This document shows, in pieces, positions 38,934 through 46,658 of a stretch of 64,000 bases of DNA. The DNA lies in contig NZ_JAQQGN010000001.1 of NCBI RefSeq assembly GCF_028550595.1, forward strand, positions 434,001 to 498,000, in the 5' to 3' direction. This DNA comes from Luteimonas sp. BLCC-B24. GTDB lineage: Bacteria > Pseudomonadota > Gammaproteobacteria > Xanthomonadales > Xanthomonadaceae. Made by a program: the position numbers and the translations under genes. The number at the start of each line of letters is the position of its first letter. Position 1 is the stretch's first letter. The notes beneath the pieces are model-generated. The model did no database searches. It saw only the letters and a program-made list of their open reading frames with translations, and was not told the origin of the DNA.

Positions 38934-39803
38934 TCAGCCTCCCGTCGCCACCGGGCGCGTCGGATCGTCCACCCAACCGCTCCACGAGGGCGCATACAGC
39001 CGCGCCCCCGTGCGCCCGGCCTGCGTCATCGCCAGCAGGTGATGGCAGGCGGTGACACCGGAGCCGCACATCACCACGACCTCGCCCGGCGTGCGTCCCT
39101 CGAGCACCGCGTCGAACTCGTCCGCCAGCACCGCTGCAGGCTTGAACCGCCCGTCCGCGAGATTGTCGGCATAGGGGCGGTTGCGCGCGCCCGGCACATG
39201 GCCGGCGCGTGGATCCAGGGGCTCGACCTCACCGCGGAACCGCGGGGCCGCGCGGGCATCCAGCACCATGCCGCCGCTGTCGAGGTGCCGCTGGAGCGCG
39301 TCGGCATCCCGCATCAGACCGTTCTCGTCGAATGCCGGCCCGGTGGCCGGCGCGCGTGGCTGCGGCGGCACTGCCACGTGCGCGATGGGCGCACCGTGCG
39401 CGGTCCACTGCGCCCATCCGCCGTCGAGCACCGCGACCTGGTGATGACCGAAGCTGCGCAGCAAGCACCACAGCCGCGCCGCGAACGCGCCATCGCCGTC
39501 GTCGTAGGCCACCACCCGGGTGTCACAGTCGATCCCCCAGCGCGCCAGCGTCGCGGCGAACGCCTCGGCGTCCGGCCACGGGTGACGGCCGAGTCCTGGC
39601 CCCGCCGGACCGGAAAGATCCCGTTCGAGATGGGCATAGACCGCGCCCGGGACATGCGCCGCCGCCCAGGCGTGCTCCCCCGCGCCGGCATCGGCGCCGC
39701 CGACCGACAGCGTGAAGCGGCAGTCGACCACGCGCAGATCCGCGCGGCCCAAGGCCTCGACCAGCATCGGCACATCGATCAGCGGCGTCCAGGCAGTGCT
39801 CAC
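38934..39803 (-). CDS. sseA: 3-mercaptopyruvate/thiosulfate sulfurtransferase
   Basis: 289 residues from a GTG at 39803. Two rhodanese domains; the active-site loop CGSGVTA near residue 237 is the form found in mercaptopyruvate sulfurtransferases. Other family motifs are VDCRFTL (domain 1 start), DGAFAARLWCLLRSFGH and RFRGEVEPLDPRAGHVPGARN. The start overlaps the Nudix TGA by four bases (GTGA). Confidence 0.9.
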   Translation of the reverse strand: MSTAWTPLIDVPMLVEALGRADLRVVDCRFTLSVGGADAGAGEHAWAAAHVPGAVYAHLERDLSGPAGPGLGRHPWPDAEAFAATLARWGIDCDTRVVAYDDGDGAFAARLWCLLRSFGHHQVAVLDGGWAQWTAHGAPIAHVAVPPQPRAPATGPAFDENGLMRDADALQRHLDSGGMVLDARAAPRFRGEVEPLDPRAGHVPGARNRPYADNLADGRFKPAAVLADEFDAVLEGRTPGEVVVMCGSGVTACHHLLAMTQAGRTGARLYAPSWSGWVDDPTRPVATGG

Positions 39804-40426
39804 AGCCGCTCCAGATGCATGCGCAGGTTCAGGAGGATCGAGGCGGTCACCCCCCAGATGCGGTGCGCGGGCCCGCTGGCCGGTGTCTCGTACTCGAGCA
39901 CGTGCCGCGTGCGCCCGCCGAACTCGATGTCCACCCGGCGCAGGCGCTCCGGCGCCATCAGGAACTCGAGCGGCGTCTCGAAGACGTCGGCCACTTCGCC
40001 CGGATCCGGCACCGGTTCGAACTCGGGATCGAGCATCGCGACCACGGGTACCACACGGTAGCCGGTGATCGTCGCCAGCGCATCGAGGTAGCCCAGTGGC
40101 GCCACCTGGGTGGGCGGCAGGCCGATCTCCTCGGACGCCTCGCGCAGCGCCGCCTGCAGCGGCCCGTGATCGCCGGGCTCGACCCGGCCGCCGGGAAAAC
40201 TGACCTGGCCGGCGTGGTGACGCAGCGTATCGGTGCGCCGCGTCAGCACCGCCTGCAGGCCGCTCTCGCGACGCACCAGCCCGACCAGCACGGCAGCTTC
40301 CTGCAGGGCGAGATCGGGTGCGATCAGACCGTCGAGCTCGTCCACGTTCCACGCGCGTGCGCTCGGCACGCCGTCGAGCGGATGCAGCACGCGTCGCAGG
40401 TCGGCAGCGGCCAGACGCGCGATCAT
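39800..40426 (-). CDS. Nudix CoA pyrophosphatase (NudL type)
   Basis: 208 residues. The NuCoA signature RRTDTLRHHAGQVSFPGG precedes the Nudix box GGRVEPGDHGPLQAAL-REASEEIGL (G-x5-E-x7-RE-x2-EE-x-G), with all metal-binding glutamates. It splits CoA and its derivatives to phosphopantetheine and 3',5'-ADP. Middle gene of a three-gene operon; four-base overlaps on both sides. Confidence 0.93.
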   Translation of the reverse strand: MIARLAAADLRRVLHPLDGVPSARAWNVDELDGLIAPDLALQEAAVLVGLVRRESGLQAVLTRRTDTLRHHAGQVSFPGGRVEPGDHGPLQAALREASEEIGLPPTQVAPLGYLDALATITGYRVVPVVAMLDPEFEPVPDPGEVADVFETPLEFLMAPERLRRVDIEFGGRTRHVLEYETPASGPAHRIWGVTASILLNLRMHLERL

Positions 40427-40608
40427 CCGCGGGCGGCTTCGCGTGCAGGCAGCACCACGTCCATCATGCGCTGGCGCTCGCCGTCGCCCATCTGCAGCCA
40501 CCCGCCGATCTCCTCCAGCGTGCGCAAGCAGCCGTGACAGAGGCCGTGTTCGTCGATGGTGCACACGCCGATGCAGGGCGTGAGTACAGCGCGGGGCGTG
40601 GCGTTCAT
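40423..40608 (-). CDS. DUF1289 small cysteine protein
   Basis: 61 residues. The four-cysteine pattern CIGVCTIDEHGLCHGCLRT with the helix EEIGGW is the DUF1289 signature, likely a small zinc or iron-sulfur binding protein. Function is not established in the family. It starts the DUF1289-Nudix-sulfurtransferase operon; such proteins often sit beside Nudix genes. Confidence 0.9.
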   Translation of the reverse strand: MNATPRAVLTPCIGVCTIDEHGLCHGCLRTLEEIGGWLQMGDGERQRMMDVVLPAREAARG

Positions 40609-40720
40609 GCGCCGATTCTAACGGCGCCGTCCGCGCACGGCATGCGCCGCTGCGGGCCCGCGCGGCCGTCGGAATCACCGGACATGCCAGGCCGTACCAC
40701 GATGCCGATGCCACAAACGA

Positions 40721-40750
40721 CGACGCCGACGTGCAAGCACGTCGGCGTCG
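40721..40750 (-). terminator. Perfect 14-base stem hairpin after the FKBP gene
   Basis: CGACGCCGACGTGC (40721-40734) and GCACGTCGGCGTCG (40737-40750) with a 2-base gap. It lies 22 bases after the FKBP-like stop (read on the minus strand) and upstream of the DUF1289 gene. No T-run follows, only TCGTCGTTTG, so it may be a terminator or a messenger-stabilising hairpin. Confidence 0.65.
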
Positions 40751-40771
40751 CGGTCACACGATGGCGCCGGA

Positions 40772-41461
40772 TCAGCGGACGCTGAGCAGCTTCACCATCA
40801 CGCCGACCGGCTGGCGGGCGATTTCCTGGGTGTTCTCACCGGTGACGAAGCGCCCCGGCGGGAACACGACTTCGTAGACCGCGTTGAGCGGCATCAGCGG
40901 CAGCACTTCGCGCAGGCCCGTGATCGGCGAATCCGACACGCGGAAGGGCTCGGTCTTGTCGTCGGCGCTCAGGCCGATGCCGACCGGCACGACCAGCGCC
41001 TGATAGGCGATCTCGACCTGACTGTTCGCCGACGGCTTGGCACCGGCGCCGGCCTCGACCACGCGGTACATCACACCGCTCGGCAGCGAGACCACGCCTT
41101 CGCGTGCGCGGTACTCGGCGAGAAACGCCGTGGCCTTGCCTTCGTTCTCGGTCAGGGCCGCACGACGCTCGGTCACGATCTTCTGCTGCATGCGCTGCTG
41201 GAAGCCGTTGTAGGCGGTGCTCATCTGCTCGGGGGTGTAGGTCGGATCCTTGCGGCTGTGTCCGTCCTGCAGGCCCCTGATGATGGTGTTCACGTCGACC
41301 GGCTCGCCGGTCTCGGCCAGGCGGTTGCCCAGATCGAAACCCAGCGCGTAGCTCAGCGTCGTCCTGTCGTTACCGGCTGCGGGCGCAGCGGCCTGCTGCG
41401 CGAACGCGGCGCCGCTGAACGTGGTGGCCGCCAGGGCGGCGGCAATAAAACGCAACTTCAT
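40772..41461 (-). CDS. Periplasmic FKBP-type protein with a degenerate isomerase domain
   Basis: 229 residues. A signal peptide (LRFIAAALAATTFSGAAFAQ) is followed by an FKBP N-terminal dimerisation domain (TTLSYALGFDLGNRLAETGEPVD and TPEQMSTAYNGFQQRMQQK) as in Mip/FkpA. The C-terminal FKBP part (SGVMYRVVEAGAGAKPSANSQVEIAYQ to MPLNAVYEVVFPP) lacks the usual YTG, FDSS and YG active-site residues. It may act as a chaperone rather than a prolyl isomerase. The ATG at 41461 is fixed by the signal peptide. Confidence 0.82.
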   Translation of the reverse strand: MKLRFIAAALAATTFSGAAFAQQAAAPAAGNDRTTLSYALGFDLGNRLAETGEPVDVNTIIRGLQDGHSRKDPTYTPEQMSTAYNGFQQRMQQKIVTERRAALTENEGKATAFLAEYRAREGVVSLPSGVMYRVVEAGAGAKPSANSQVEIAYQALVVPVGIGLSADDKTEPFRVSDSPITGLREVLPLMPLNAVYEVVFPPGRFVTGENTQEIARQPVGVMVKLLSVR

Positions 41462-41649
41462 TCCGTGGATCTCCGCTAGGTCAGATTTCGATATCGCCTG
41501 TCGCGAGAAAGGGCGGTCGAACCGCCCCATCTGGACGCGCTAGGATAACGGTCGCAGGGCTTAACCGCCACTGACGACTCCCCTATCCGACCGCGCGCGG
41601 CCTGGCAAGTTCCGCGCCCGCGCGGCACGCGCCTGGAATCACTGCTCCG

Positions 41650-42432
41650 ATGTCCGATTCTCTCTTGCTCATCGACGACCGCGACGGCGTCCGCCGCGTC
41701 ACCATCAACCGGCCGGACAAGCTGAACGCGCTGAACTCCGCGACGCTCGATGCGCTGCATGCGGCCTTCGACGACGCGGCGGCTGCCGACTCCGTGCGCG
41801 CCGTCGTGCTCACCGGCGCCGGTCCGAAGGCGTTCGTCGCCGGTGCGGACATCGCCGAAATGGCCGATCTGCGCCCGGTCGAAGGCCGCGATTTCGCGCT
41901 CCGCGGCCAGCGCATGATGCGCCGCGTGGAACTGATGCCCAAGCCGGTGATCGCGATGATCAACGGCTTCGCGCTCGGCGGCGGGCTGGAACTGGCCATG
42001 TGCTGCCACCTGCGCATCGCCGCCGACACCGCGAAGATCGGTCAGCCCGAGATCAACCTCGGCCTGATTCCGGGCTTCGGCGGCACCCAGCGCCTGTTGC
42101 GTCTGGCCGGCCGCGCCGCGGCGCTGGAGCTGTGCCTGACCGGCGCGCCGATCGACGCCGCCCGCGCGCAGGCGCTGGGCATCGTGAACCGTGTGGTGCC
42201 GGCGGCCGATCTCGAACGCGAGACGCTGGCACTGGCGACCACGCTGGCGAACGCCGCGCCGCTGGCGCTGCGCGGCATTCTCGACTGCATCAACATCGGC
42301 GGCGAAAGCGCGATCGGCGAAGGCCTGGAATACGAGGCCGCCCAGTTCGGCCTGGCGTTCTCGACCGAGGACATGCGCGAAGGCACGCGCGCGTTTCTCG
42401 AACGCCGCAAGCCCGAGTTCCGGAACCGCTGA
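41650..42432 (+). CDS. Enoyl-CoA hydratase
   Basis: 260 residues, crotonase fold. Both catalytic glutamates are present: FALGGGLELAMCCHLRIA (Glu in GGGLEL) and KIGQPEINLGLIPGFGGTQRL (Glu in PEI). This is the classical hydratase pattern, in contrast to the crotonase at 38160. It hydrates trans-2-enoyl-CoA in beta-oxidation or short-chain acyl-CoA use. It diverges from the FKBP gene and is followed 7 bases later by a small hypothetical gene and then nth. Confidence 0.93.
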   Translation: MSDSLLLIDDRDGVRRVTINRPDKLNALNSATLDALHAAFDDAAAADSVRAVVLTGAGPKAFVAGADIAEMADLRPVEGRDFALRGQRMMRRVELMPKPVIAMINGFALGGGLELAMCCHLRIAADTAKIGQPEINLGLIPGFGGTQRLLRLAGRAAALELCLTGAPIDAARAQALGIVNRVVPAADLERETLALATTLANAAPLALRGILDCINIGGESAIGEGLEYEAAQFGLAFSTEDMREGTRAFLERRKPEFRNR

Positions 42433-42439
42433 GTCGACG

Positions 42440-42832
42440 ATGTCGCACCGCCCGTCCGCCGACGCCGCACCGTCCCGCGCCGCACTCGAGCGCCTGGTCG
42501 CCCTGCTGCGCGCGGATGCGGTGGATGCCGCGATCGATGCCGGACTGATGGACGACTGGCCGGACGCCGGTGTCGACGCACTCGAGCGCGACGCGCGCTC
42601 CCTGCTGCTCGCCACGCGCGCGCGCCTGCGCGCCGCCTGGGACGCCCGCGCGCGCTACGAAGCACGCAAGGCCCGGCTCGCCCGCCGCGCCGCGGAGCGC
42701 GAGGCCGCGCGACGCGCGGCCGCCCCCGCACCCGTCGCGCGTGACGGTGCGCCCGTGCGCCCCGCACTGCCGTCCAATGCGGCGGCGATCCTCGCCCGCG
42801 CCAAGGCGCGCGCGGCGGGCCGTACACCGTGA
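42440..42832 (+). CDS. Conserved-looking small Ala/Arg-rich protein of unknown function
   Basis: 130 residues. Mostly helical in character: a leucine-rich start (ALERLVALLRADAVDAAIDAG), an acidic middle and a long Arg/Ala segment likely to form a coiled coil (RARYEARKARLARRAAEREAARR), then a proline-containing end. No domain was recognised. The tight position between the hydratase (7 bases) and nth (four-base GTGA overlap, if nth uses its upstream GTG) supports it being translated. Confidence 0.65.
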   Translation: MSHRPSADAAPSRAALERLVALLRADAVDAAIDAGLMDDWPDAGVDALERDARSLLLATRARLRAAWDARARYEARKARLARRAAEREAARRAAAPAPVARDGAPVRPALPSNAAAILARAKARAAGRTP

Positions 42833-42876
42833 GCGCGTCGCCGGCACCGGCTGCGCCCCGGCGGCGTGGCCCGACG

Positions 42877-43539
42877 ATGACGCGCGCGGAGATCCATGAC
42901 TTCCTGGCCCGTCTGCGCGAACTCGATCCCGAGCCGACCACCGAACTCGACTACACCACGCCGTTCGAGCTGCTGATCGCGGTGATCCTCTCGGCGCAGG
43001 CCACCGACGTCGGCGTCAACAAGGCGACGCGCCGGCTGTATCCGGTCGCGAATACGCCGCAGGCGATCCTCGATCTCGGCGAGGACGCACTCAAGCGCCA
43101 CATCTCGACGATCGGCCTGTTCAACGCGAAGGCGAAGAACGTCATCGCCACCTGCCGCATCCTGGTCGACCGGCACGGCGGCGAAGTGCCACGCGACCGT
43201 GCCGCCCTCGAGGCGCTGCCCGGCGTCGGACGCAAGACCGCGAACGTCGTGCTCAACACCGTCTTCGGCGAACCGGCGATCGCGGTCGACACCCACATCT
43301 TCCGTGTGGCCAACCGCACCGGGCTCGCGCCGGGCAAGGACGTGCGCAGCGTCGAGGACCGGCTCATGCGCGTCGTGCCGGAGGAATTCCTGCTCGGCGC
43401 GCACCACTGGCTGATCCTGCACGGGCGCTACACCTGCAAGGCGCGTAAGCCGGCATGCCCGACGTGCGTGGTGCGGGATCTGTGCCGGTTCAAGGACAAG
43501 ACGCCGGGCGTCGCGGATCAGGCGTCGCCTCAGTCGTGA
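42877..43539 (+). CDS. nth: Endonuclease III
   Basis: 220 residues from the ATG at 42877, which aligns with the usual Nth start (MTRAEIHDFLARLRELDPEPTTEL). A GTG at 42829 overlaps the previous stop and could give a version 16 residues longer. It shows the HhH motif LPGVGRKTANVVL with the catalytic lysine, the catalytic Asp in IAVDTHIFRVANR, and the [4Fe-4S] cluster cysteines in CKARKPACPTCVVRDLC. It removes oxidised pyrimidines from DNA. Confidence 0.96.
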   Translation: MTRAEIHDFLARLRELDPEPTTELDYTTPFELLIAVILSAQATDVGVNKATRRLYPVANTPQAILDLGEDALKRHISTIGLFNAKAKNVIATCRILVDRHGGEVPRDRAALEALPGVGRKTANVVLNTVFGEPAIAVDTHIFRVANRTGLAPGKDVRSVEDRLMRVVPEEFLLGAHHWLILHGRYTCKARKPACPTCVVRDLCRFKDKTPGVADQASPQS

Positions 43540-43588
43540 CCGGCTCGAAAAGACCGGTCGGCCGGAACGTGCGCGGCGCCTGTCAGAT

Positions 43589-43716
43589 CGTCATTCCCCT
43601 GTGAGCGGCGCTCTCGACCGCCGAAGGCGGGTCATCCAGTGACCGTCCTCGGCCCGCGCGTGTCACCTCAGGCAGTGAGACACAGGCGCTGGATGCCCGC
43701 GTGCGCGGGAATGACG
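43589..43716. repeat. 128-base element bounded by CGTCATTCCC/GGGAATGACG inverted ends
   Basis: Perfect 10-base terminal inverted repeats: CGTCATTCCC at 43589-43598 and GGGAATGACG at 43707-43716. The inside right part, GCGCTGGATGCCCGCGTG, is the well-known proteobacterial intergenic repeat (CGTCATTCCCGCG...CCAGCGC type). It is non-coding and fits a MITE-like or REP-type element between nth and the M28 peptidase gene. Confidence 0.6.
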
Positions 43717-43780
43717 CGCTTGAAGCGCATGGCGACGGATCGACACGCGCGACGGTGCTCGCGCCGTCGCGCGTCCCGCG

Positions 43781-45409
43781 TCACTCGTCCCGGTCGACGA
43801 AGGGCTTGCGCGGCAGACGCTCGTCGCGCATCGCCGCGTGATACGCGAACGAGGCGATGATCGCCGCGGCCTGCTTGAGGTCGTCCGGCACCACGTGATC
43901 GAAGGTGTCGAGTTGCGTGTGGTGGACGTGGGTGAAATAGTCCGCCGGGTCCTGCACGAACTGGAAGCCGGGCAGGCCCACACGGTCGAACGCGATGTGG
44001 TCGGTGCTGCCGGTGTTGCGGGTGGTCACGATGGTCGCGCCGAGGTCGGCGAACGGGGCGAGCCAGGCGCGGAACACCGGCACCGCGGCGTGGTTTTCCT
44101 GGGCGTAGATGCCGCGGATGCGGCCGGTGCCGTTGTCGAAGTTGAAATAGGTGGAGAAGCGGTCGTACGCCGCGCGCCGCTGCAGCGGACCGGTGCCGCG
44201 CTGGAACGCGCGTGGCAGGGCCGCCTGTTCGGGATCGGTCGGCACCGGCCAGTCGGCGAGATGGCGCGCGACGTAGCCGGACGAGCCGTGCAGCCCCTGC
44301 TCCTCGCCGCCCCACAGCGCGATGCGGATCGTGCGCCGGGGGCGTGCATCGATCGCCTTGAGGATGCGCATCGCCTCCATCATCACCACGACGCCCGCGC
44401 CGTTGTCGGCCGCGCCGGTGCCGGTGTGCCAGGAATCGAGGTGCGCGCCGATGATGACGGTCTCGTTCGCCTTCGAGCTGCCGCGCAGCTCGGCGAAGGT
44501 ATTGGTGGCCGGCAGGTCGGCGTCACTGGTGAAACGCGCATCGACGTCCACGCGCAGCCGCGGCGCCTGACCGCGTTCCACGGCGCGCACCAGCTGGTTG
44601 TAATGGGTGGAGGCGAGCACCAGTTCCGGCACGCCGACGGGCTCGCCGGCCTTGCGCCCGCCGCCGCCCATGACCCGCACGACGCCGTTGTCCCAGGAGC
44701 TGATCGACAGCACGGCCAGTACGCCTTCCTCGGCGAAGAAGGTATTGAGCGCGCGCACCAGTGCCTGCCGCTTGCGGTACTCGTCGAGACGCTTCTCCTC
44801 CGCCGCCGGGTCGGCATCCTGCGGTGTGGGAAAGGTCTGCAGTTCGCCGAGTTCCGCCTCGGTGTAGCGGCGGAAGTCGGGGCGGTCCGACGGGGTACGC
44901 GCACGCGCCTCGTCGAGCAGCACGATCTTGCCGCGCAGCTTGCCGCGTTGACCTTCGATGTCCTCGATGGTCTTGAACGTCGCGCGCACCACCTCACCCT
45001 CCACCGGGCCATCCGTGCCCGGCGTCCACGCCTTGGGCAGCGCATGGATCGGCAGTTCGCGCGGCGCGATCATCTCGACCCGCGAGGACCGGAATTCCCA
45101 GCCGCGACCGAAAGCCTCGTCGTACACCTCGTCGTGCACGTTGCTCAGGCCGTAGCCGCTCAGCTTCTCGCGCGCCCACGCGCTCGAGCGCACGTAGGCC
45201 GGCGAGTTGGTCAGGCGCGGCCCGATGGTCTCGGTCAGTTCCTTCAGGTTGGCGGCCACCTGGGAGCGGTGGAAGGCCTCGTGGCGGATCCTGGCCACGA
45301 CGTCGAGGTCGACCGGTTCGGCCACCTGCGCGAACGCGAGGCCCGGCAACAGGGCGGACAGAAGCAGGGCCGCCGGACACAGGCGGCGGGCGATGAGGCG
45401 TGCGGTCAC
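43781..45409 (-). CDS. M28-family zinc aminopeptidase, secreted
   Basis: 542 residues from a GTG at 45409 (GGGGA just upstream). A signal peptide (LCPAALLLSALLPGLAFAQ) is followed by an inserted PA-like region (residues ~120-280). The M28 zinc peptidase domain shows the metal ligands AHLDSWHTGTGAADNGAG (His, Asp), GGEEQGLHGS (Glu pair), STDHIAFD and HVHHTQLDTFD (His). It is like bacterial carboxypeptidase Q/glutamate carboxypeptidase-type aminopeptidases. Probably degrades peptides outside the cytoplasm. Confidence 0.92.
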   Translation of the reverse strand: MTARLIARRLCPAALLLSALLPGLAFAQVAEPVDLDVVARIRHEAFHRSQVAANLKELTETIGPRLTNSPAYVRSSAWAREKLSGYGLSNVHDEVYDEAFGRGWEFRSSRVEMIAPRELPIHALPKAWTPGTDGPVEGEVVRATFKTIEDIEGQRGKLRGKIVLLDEARARTPSDRPDFRRYTEAELGELQTFPTPQDADPAAEEKRLDEYRKRQALVRALNTFFAEEGVLAVLSISSWDNGVVRVMGGGGRKAGEPVGVPELVLASTHYNQLVRAVERGQAPRLRVDVDARFTSDADLPATNTFAELRGSSKANETVIIGAHLDSWHTGTGAADNGAGVVVMMEAMRILKAIDARPRRTIRIALWGGEEQGLHGSSGYVARHLADWPVPTDPEQAALPRAFQRGTGPLQRRAAYDRFSTYFNFDNGTGRIRGIYAQENHAAVPVFRAWLAPFADLGATIVTTRNTGSTDHIAFDRVGLPGFQFVQDPADYFTHVHHTQLDTFDHVVPDDLKQAAAIIASFAYHAAMRDERLPRKPFVDRDE

Positions 45410-45565
45410 TCGAGGTCCCCGTGATGGCGTGGCGCGCCGGATACCGGCGCGGCCGGGCATCCTACCCGATGCGCCTCGGGCCTTCGGCGTGCCCGTGCCG
45501 CATCTGCCAGACGCGCCGCGCGCCTCGCCCCGGCCACCGGCGGCGCACGGGCGCGAAGGGCCGCG

Positions 45566-46417
45566 TCAGTCGTGACGCCCCGCGCGCAACCACTTGGTCG
45601 CGATCCACTTCTCGCCTTCGATCACCGGTGCCCCCGCATGCAGGGTGCGGGTCATCGGATGCGGCCGGTCGTAGCTGAAGAACACGGCATTGCCCTTGAC
45701 CGCTGCGACCTCGAAGTGCACGTCCGGAAACGTCGTCGCACCGCCCCGCCCCGGCGTGTTGAGGTACATCACCACCGAGGCCACCCGCTGTCCGCCGCGC
45801 GCCAGGTGGACGCGGCTGCCCGGCTCCGCCGGATCGAAATAGTCGTGGTGCGGCCGGTACTCCGCGCCCGGACCGTAGTTGAGGACCTGCAGTCCTTCGC
45901 CGTGGTCGAGCGGCCAGTCGACCAGACGCGCGATCCGCGCTTCGATGCGCGCGCACAGGGCGTTCTGTCCGCGCGTGAAACAGGTCCCGCGGCTGGTGCG
46001 GTCCTCGTGCACCTGGTCGCCTCCCGTGCGCGGGTCGACGGTGGTGGAGCGGCGCAGGCGCACGCGCGCGAGTTCGATCAGCGCATCGCATTCGTCGTCG
46101 GCGAGCAGACCGCCCAGCACCAGCACGCGCGGCAGCTTGAGGCTGGCGAGCACCTGCACCTGGCGGTCACCGCCATCCAGCAGCGCGGCGGCATCGGACG
46201 CCACCGGCACCGGCACGCGCACCGGCAACGGCAGGCCGGTCTGCTCGGCGTTGCGCTCGATGTAGGCCGTCACCGCGCGCTGCACCGCATCGATCGCGGC
46301 CTGCTCGTCCCAGCCCTCGGCGCGCAGCGGGGCGAGCACGCTGTCGGGATCGGCACCGGCCAGGGCCCGGGCCACCACCCATTGCGTCTGTTCGGCACTC
46401 AACTGTCGTGTGTTCAT
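45566..46417 (-). CDS. Prolyl 4-hydroxylase-like 2-oxoglutarate/Fe(II) oxygenase
   Basis: 283 residues. The C-terminal P4H domain shows the iron ligands in YRPHHDYFD (HxD), the distal His in MTRTLHAGAPV and the 2-oxoglutarate-binding lysine in EGEKWIATKW, plus SRGTCFTRGQN. The N-terminal ~80 residues form a helical region (TQWVVARALAGADPDSVLAPL) that may bind substrate. It hydroxylates an unknown protein or amino acid substrate. The 5' region contains a large imperfect inverted repeat. Confidence 0.88.
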   Translation of the reverse strand: MNTRQLSAEQTQWVVARALAGADPDSVLAPLRAEGWDEQAAIDAVQRAVTAYIERNAEQTGLPLPVRVPVPVASDAAALLDGGDRQVQVLASLKLPRVLVLGGLLADDECDALIELARVRLRRSTTVDPRTGGDQVHEDRTSRGTCFTRGQNALCARIEARIARLVDWPLDHGEGLQVLNYGPGAEYRPHHDYFDPAEPGSRVHLARGGQRVASVVMYLNTPGRGGATTFPDVHFEVAAVKGNAVFFSYDRPHPMTRTLHAGAPVIEGEKWIATKWLRAGRHD

Positions 46418-46423
46418 CACCCC

Positions 46424-46490
46424 GATGTTCGACGGGAAATGTGACCGCTGCCATCGCGGTCGTGAGGCCGGCTGTCGCATTTCCAACATC
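46424..46490. promoter_or_regulatory. 67-base imperfect inverted repeat before the oxygenase gene
   Basis: GATGTT and GGAAATGTGAC on the left (46424-46429 and 46435-46445) pair with GTCGCATTTCC and AACATC on the right (46474-46484 and 46485-46490); a smaller GACCGC/GCGGTC pair lies inside. It starts 7 bases upstream of the oxygenase ATG, so it is either a 5' leader hairpin or an operator. Confidence 0.45.
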
Positions 46491-46569
46491 TCGCTGAAAC
46501 ACAGCCCGCTCAGGCTTGCGTCCAGTCGCGACAGGGGGAGCGGCCCGGTGGCCGCTGTCGCTCCGACGC

Positions 46570-46587
46570 ACGTCACCCGTCTGTCAT
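46570..46587 (+). promoter_or_regulatory. Pho box before the secreted lipoprotein gene
   Basis: ACGTCAC (46570-46576) and CTGTCAT (46581-46587) are two Pho-box heptamers with the expected 11-base period and 4-base linker, on the plus strand. They lie 72 bases before the ATG at 46659. Confidence 0.7.
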
Positions 46588-46658
46588 CACCTGCCCGGGA
46601 CGTCCGCTCTCACGTCACCTGACCGCTACGCGCATCCTTCGACCGGAGATACCTCACG

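Noticed and set aside
46537-46570. An additional Pho heptamer (CTGTCGC at 46555) before the lipoprotein
   Set aside because: It is 15 bases from the next unit, out of the 11-base register, and so is not counted.
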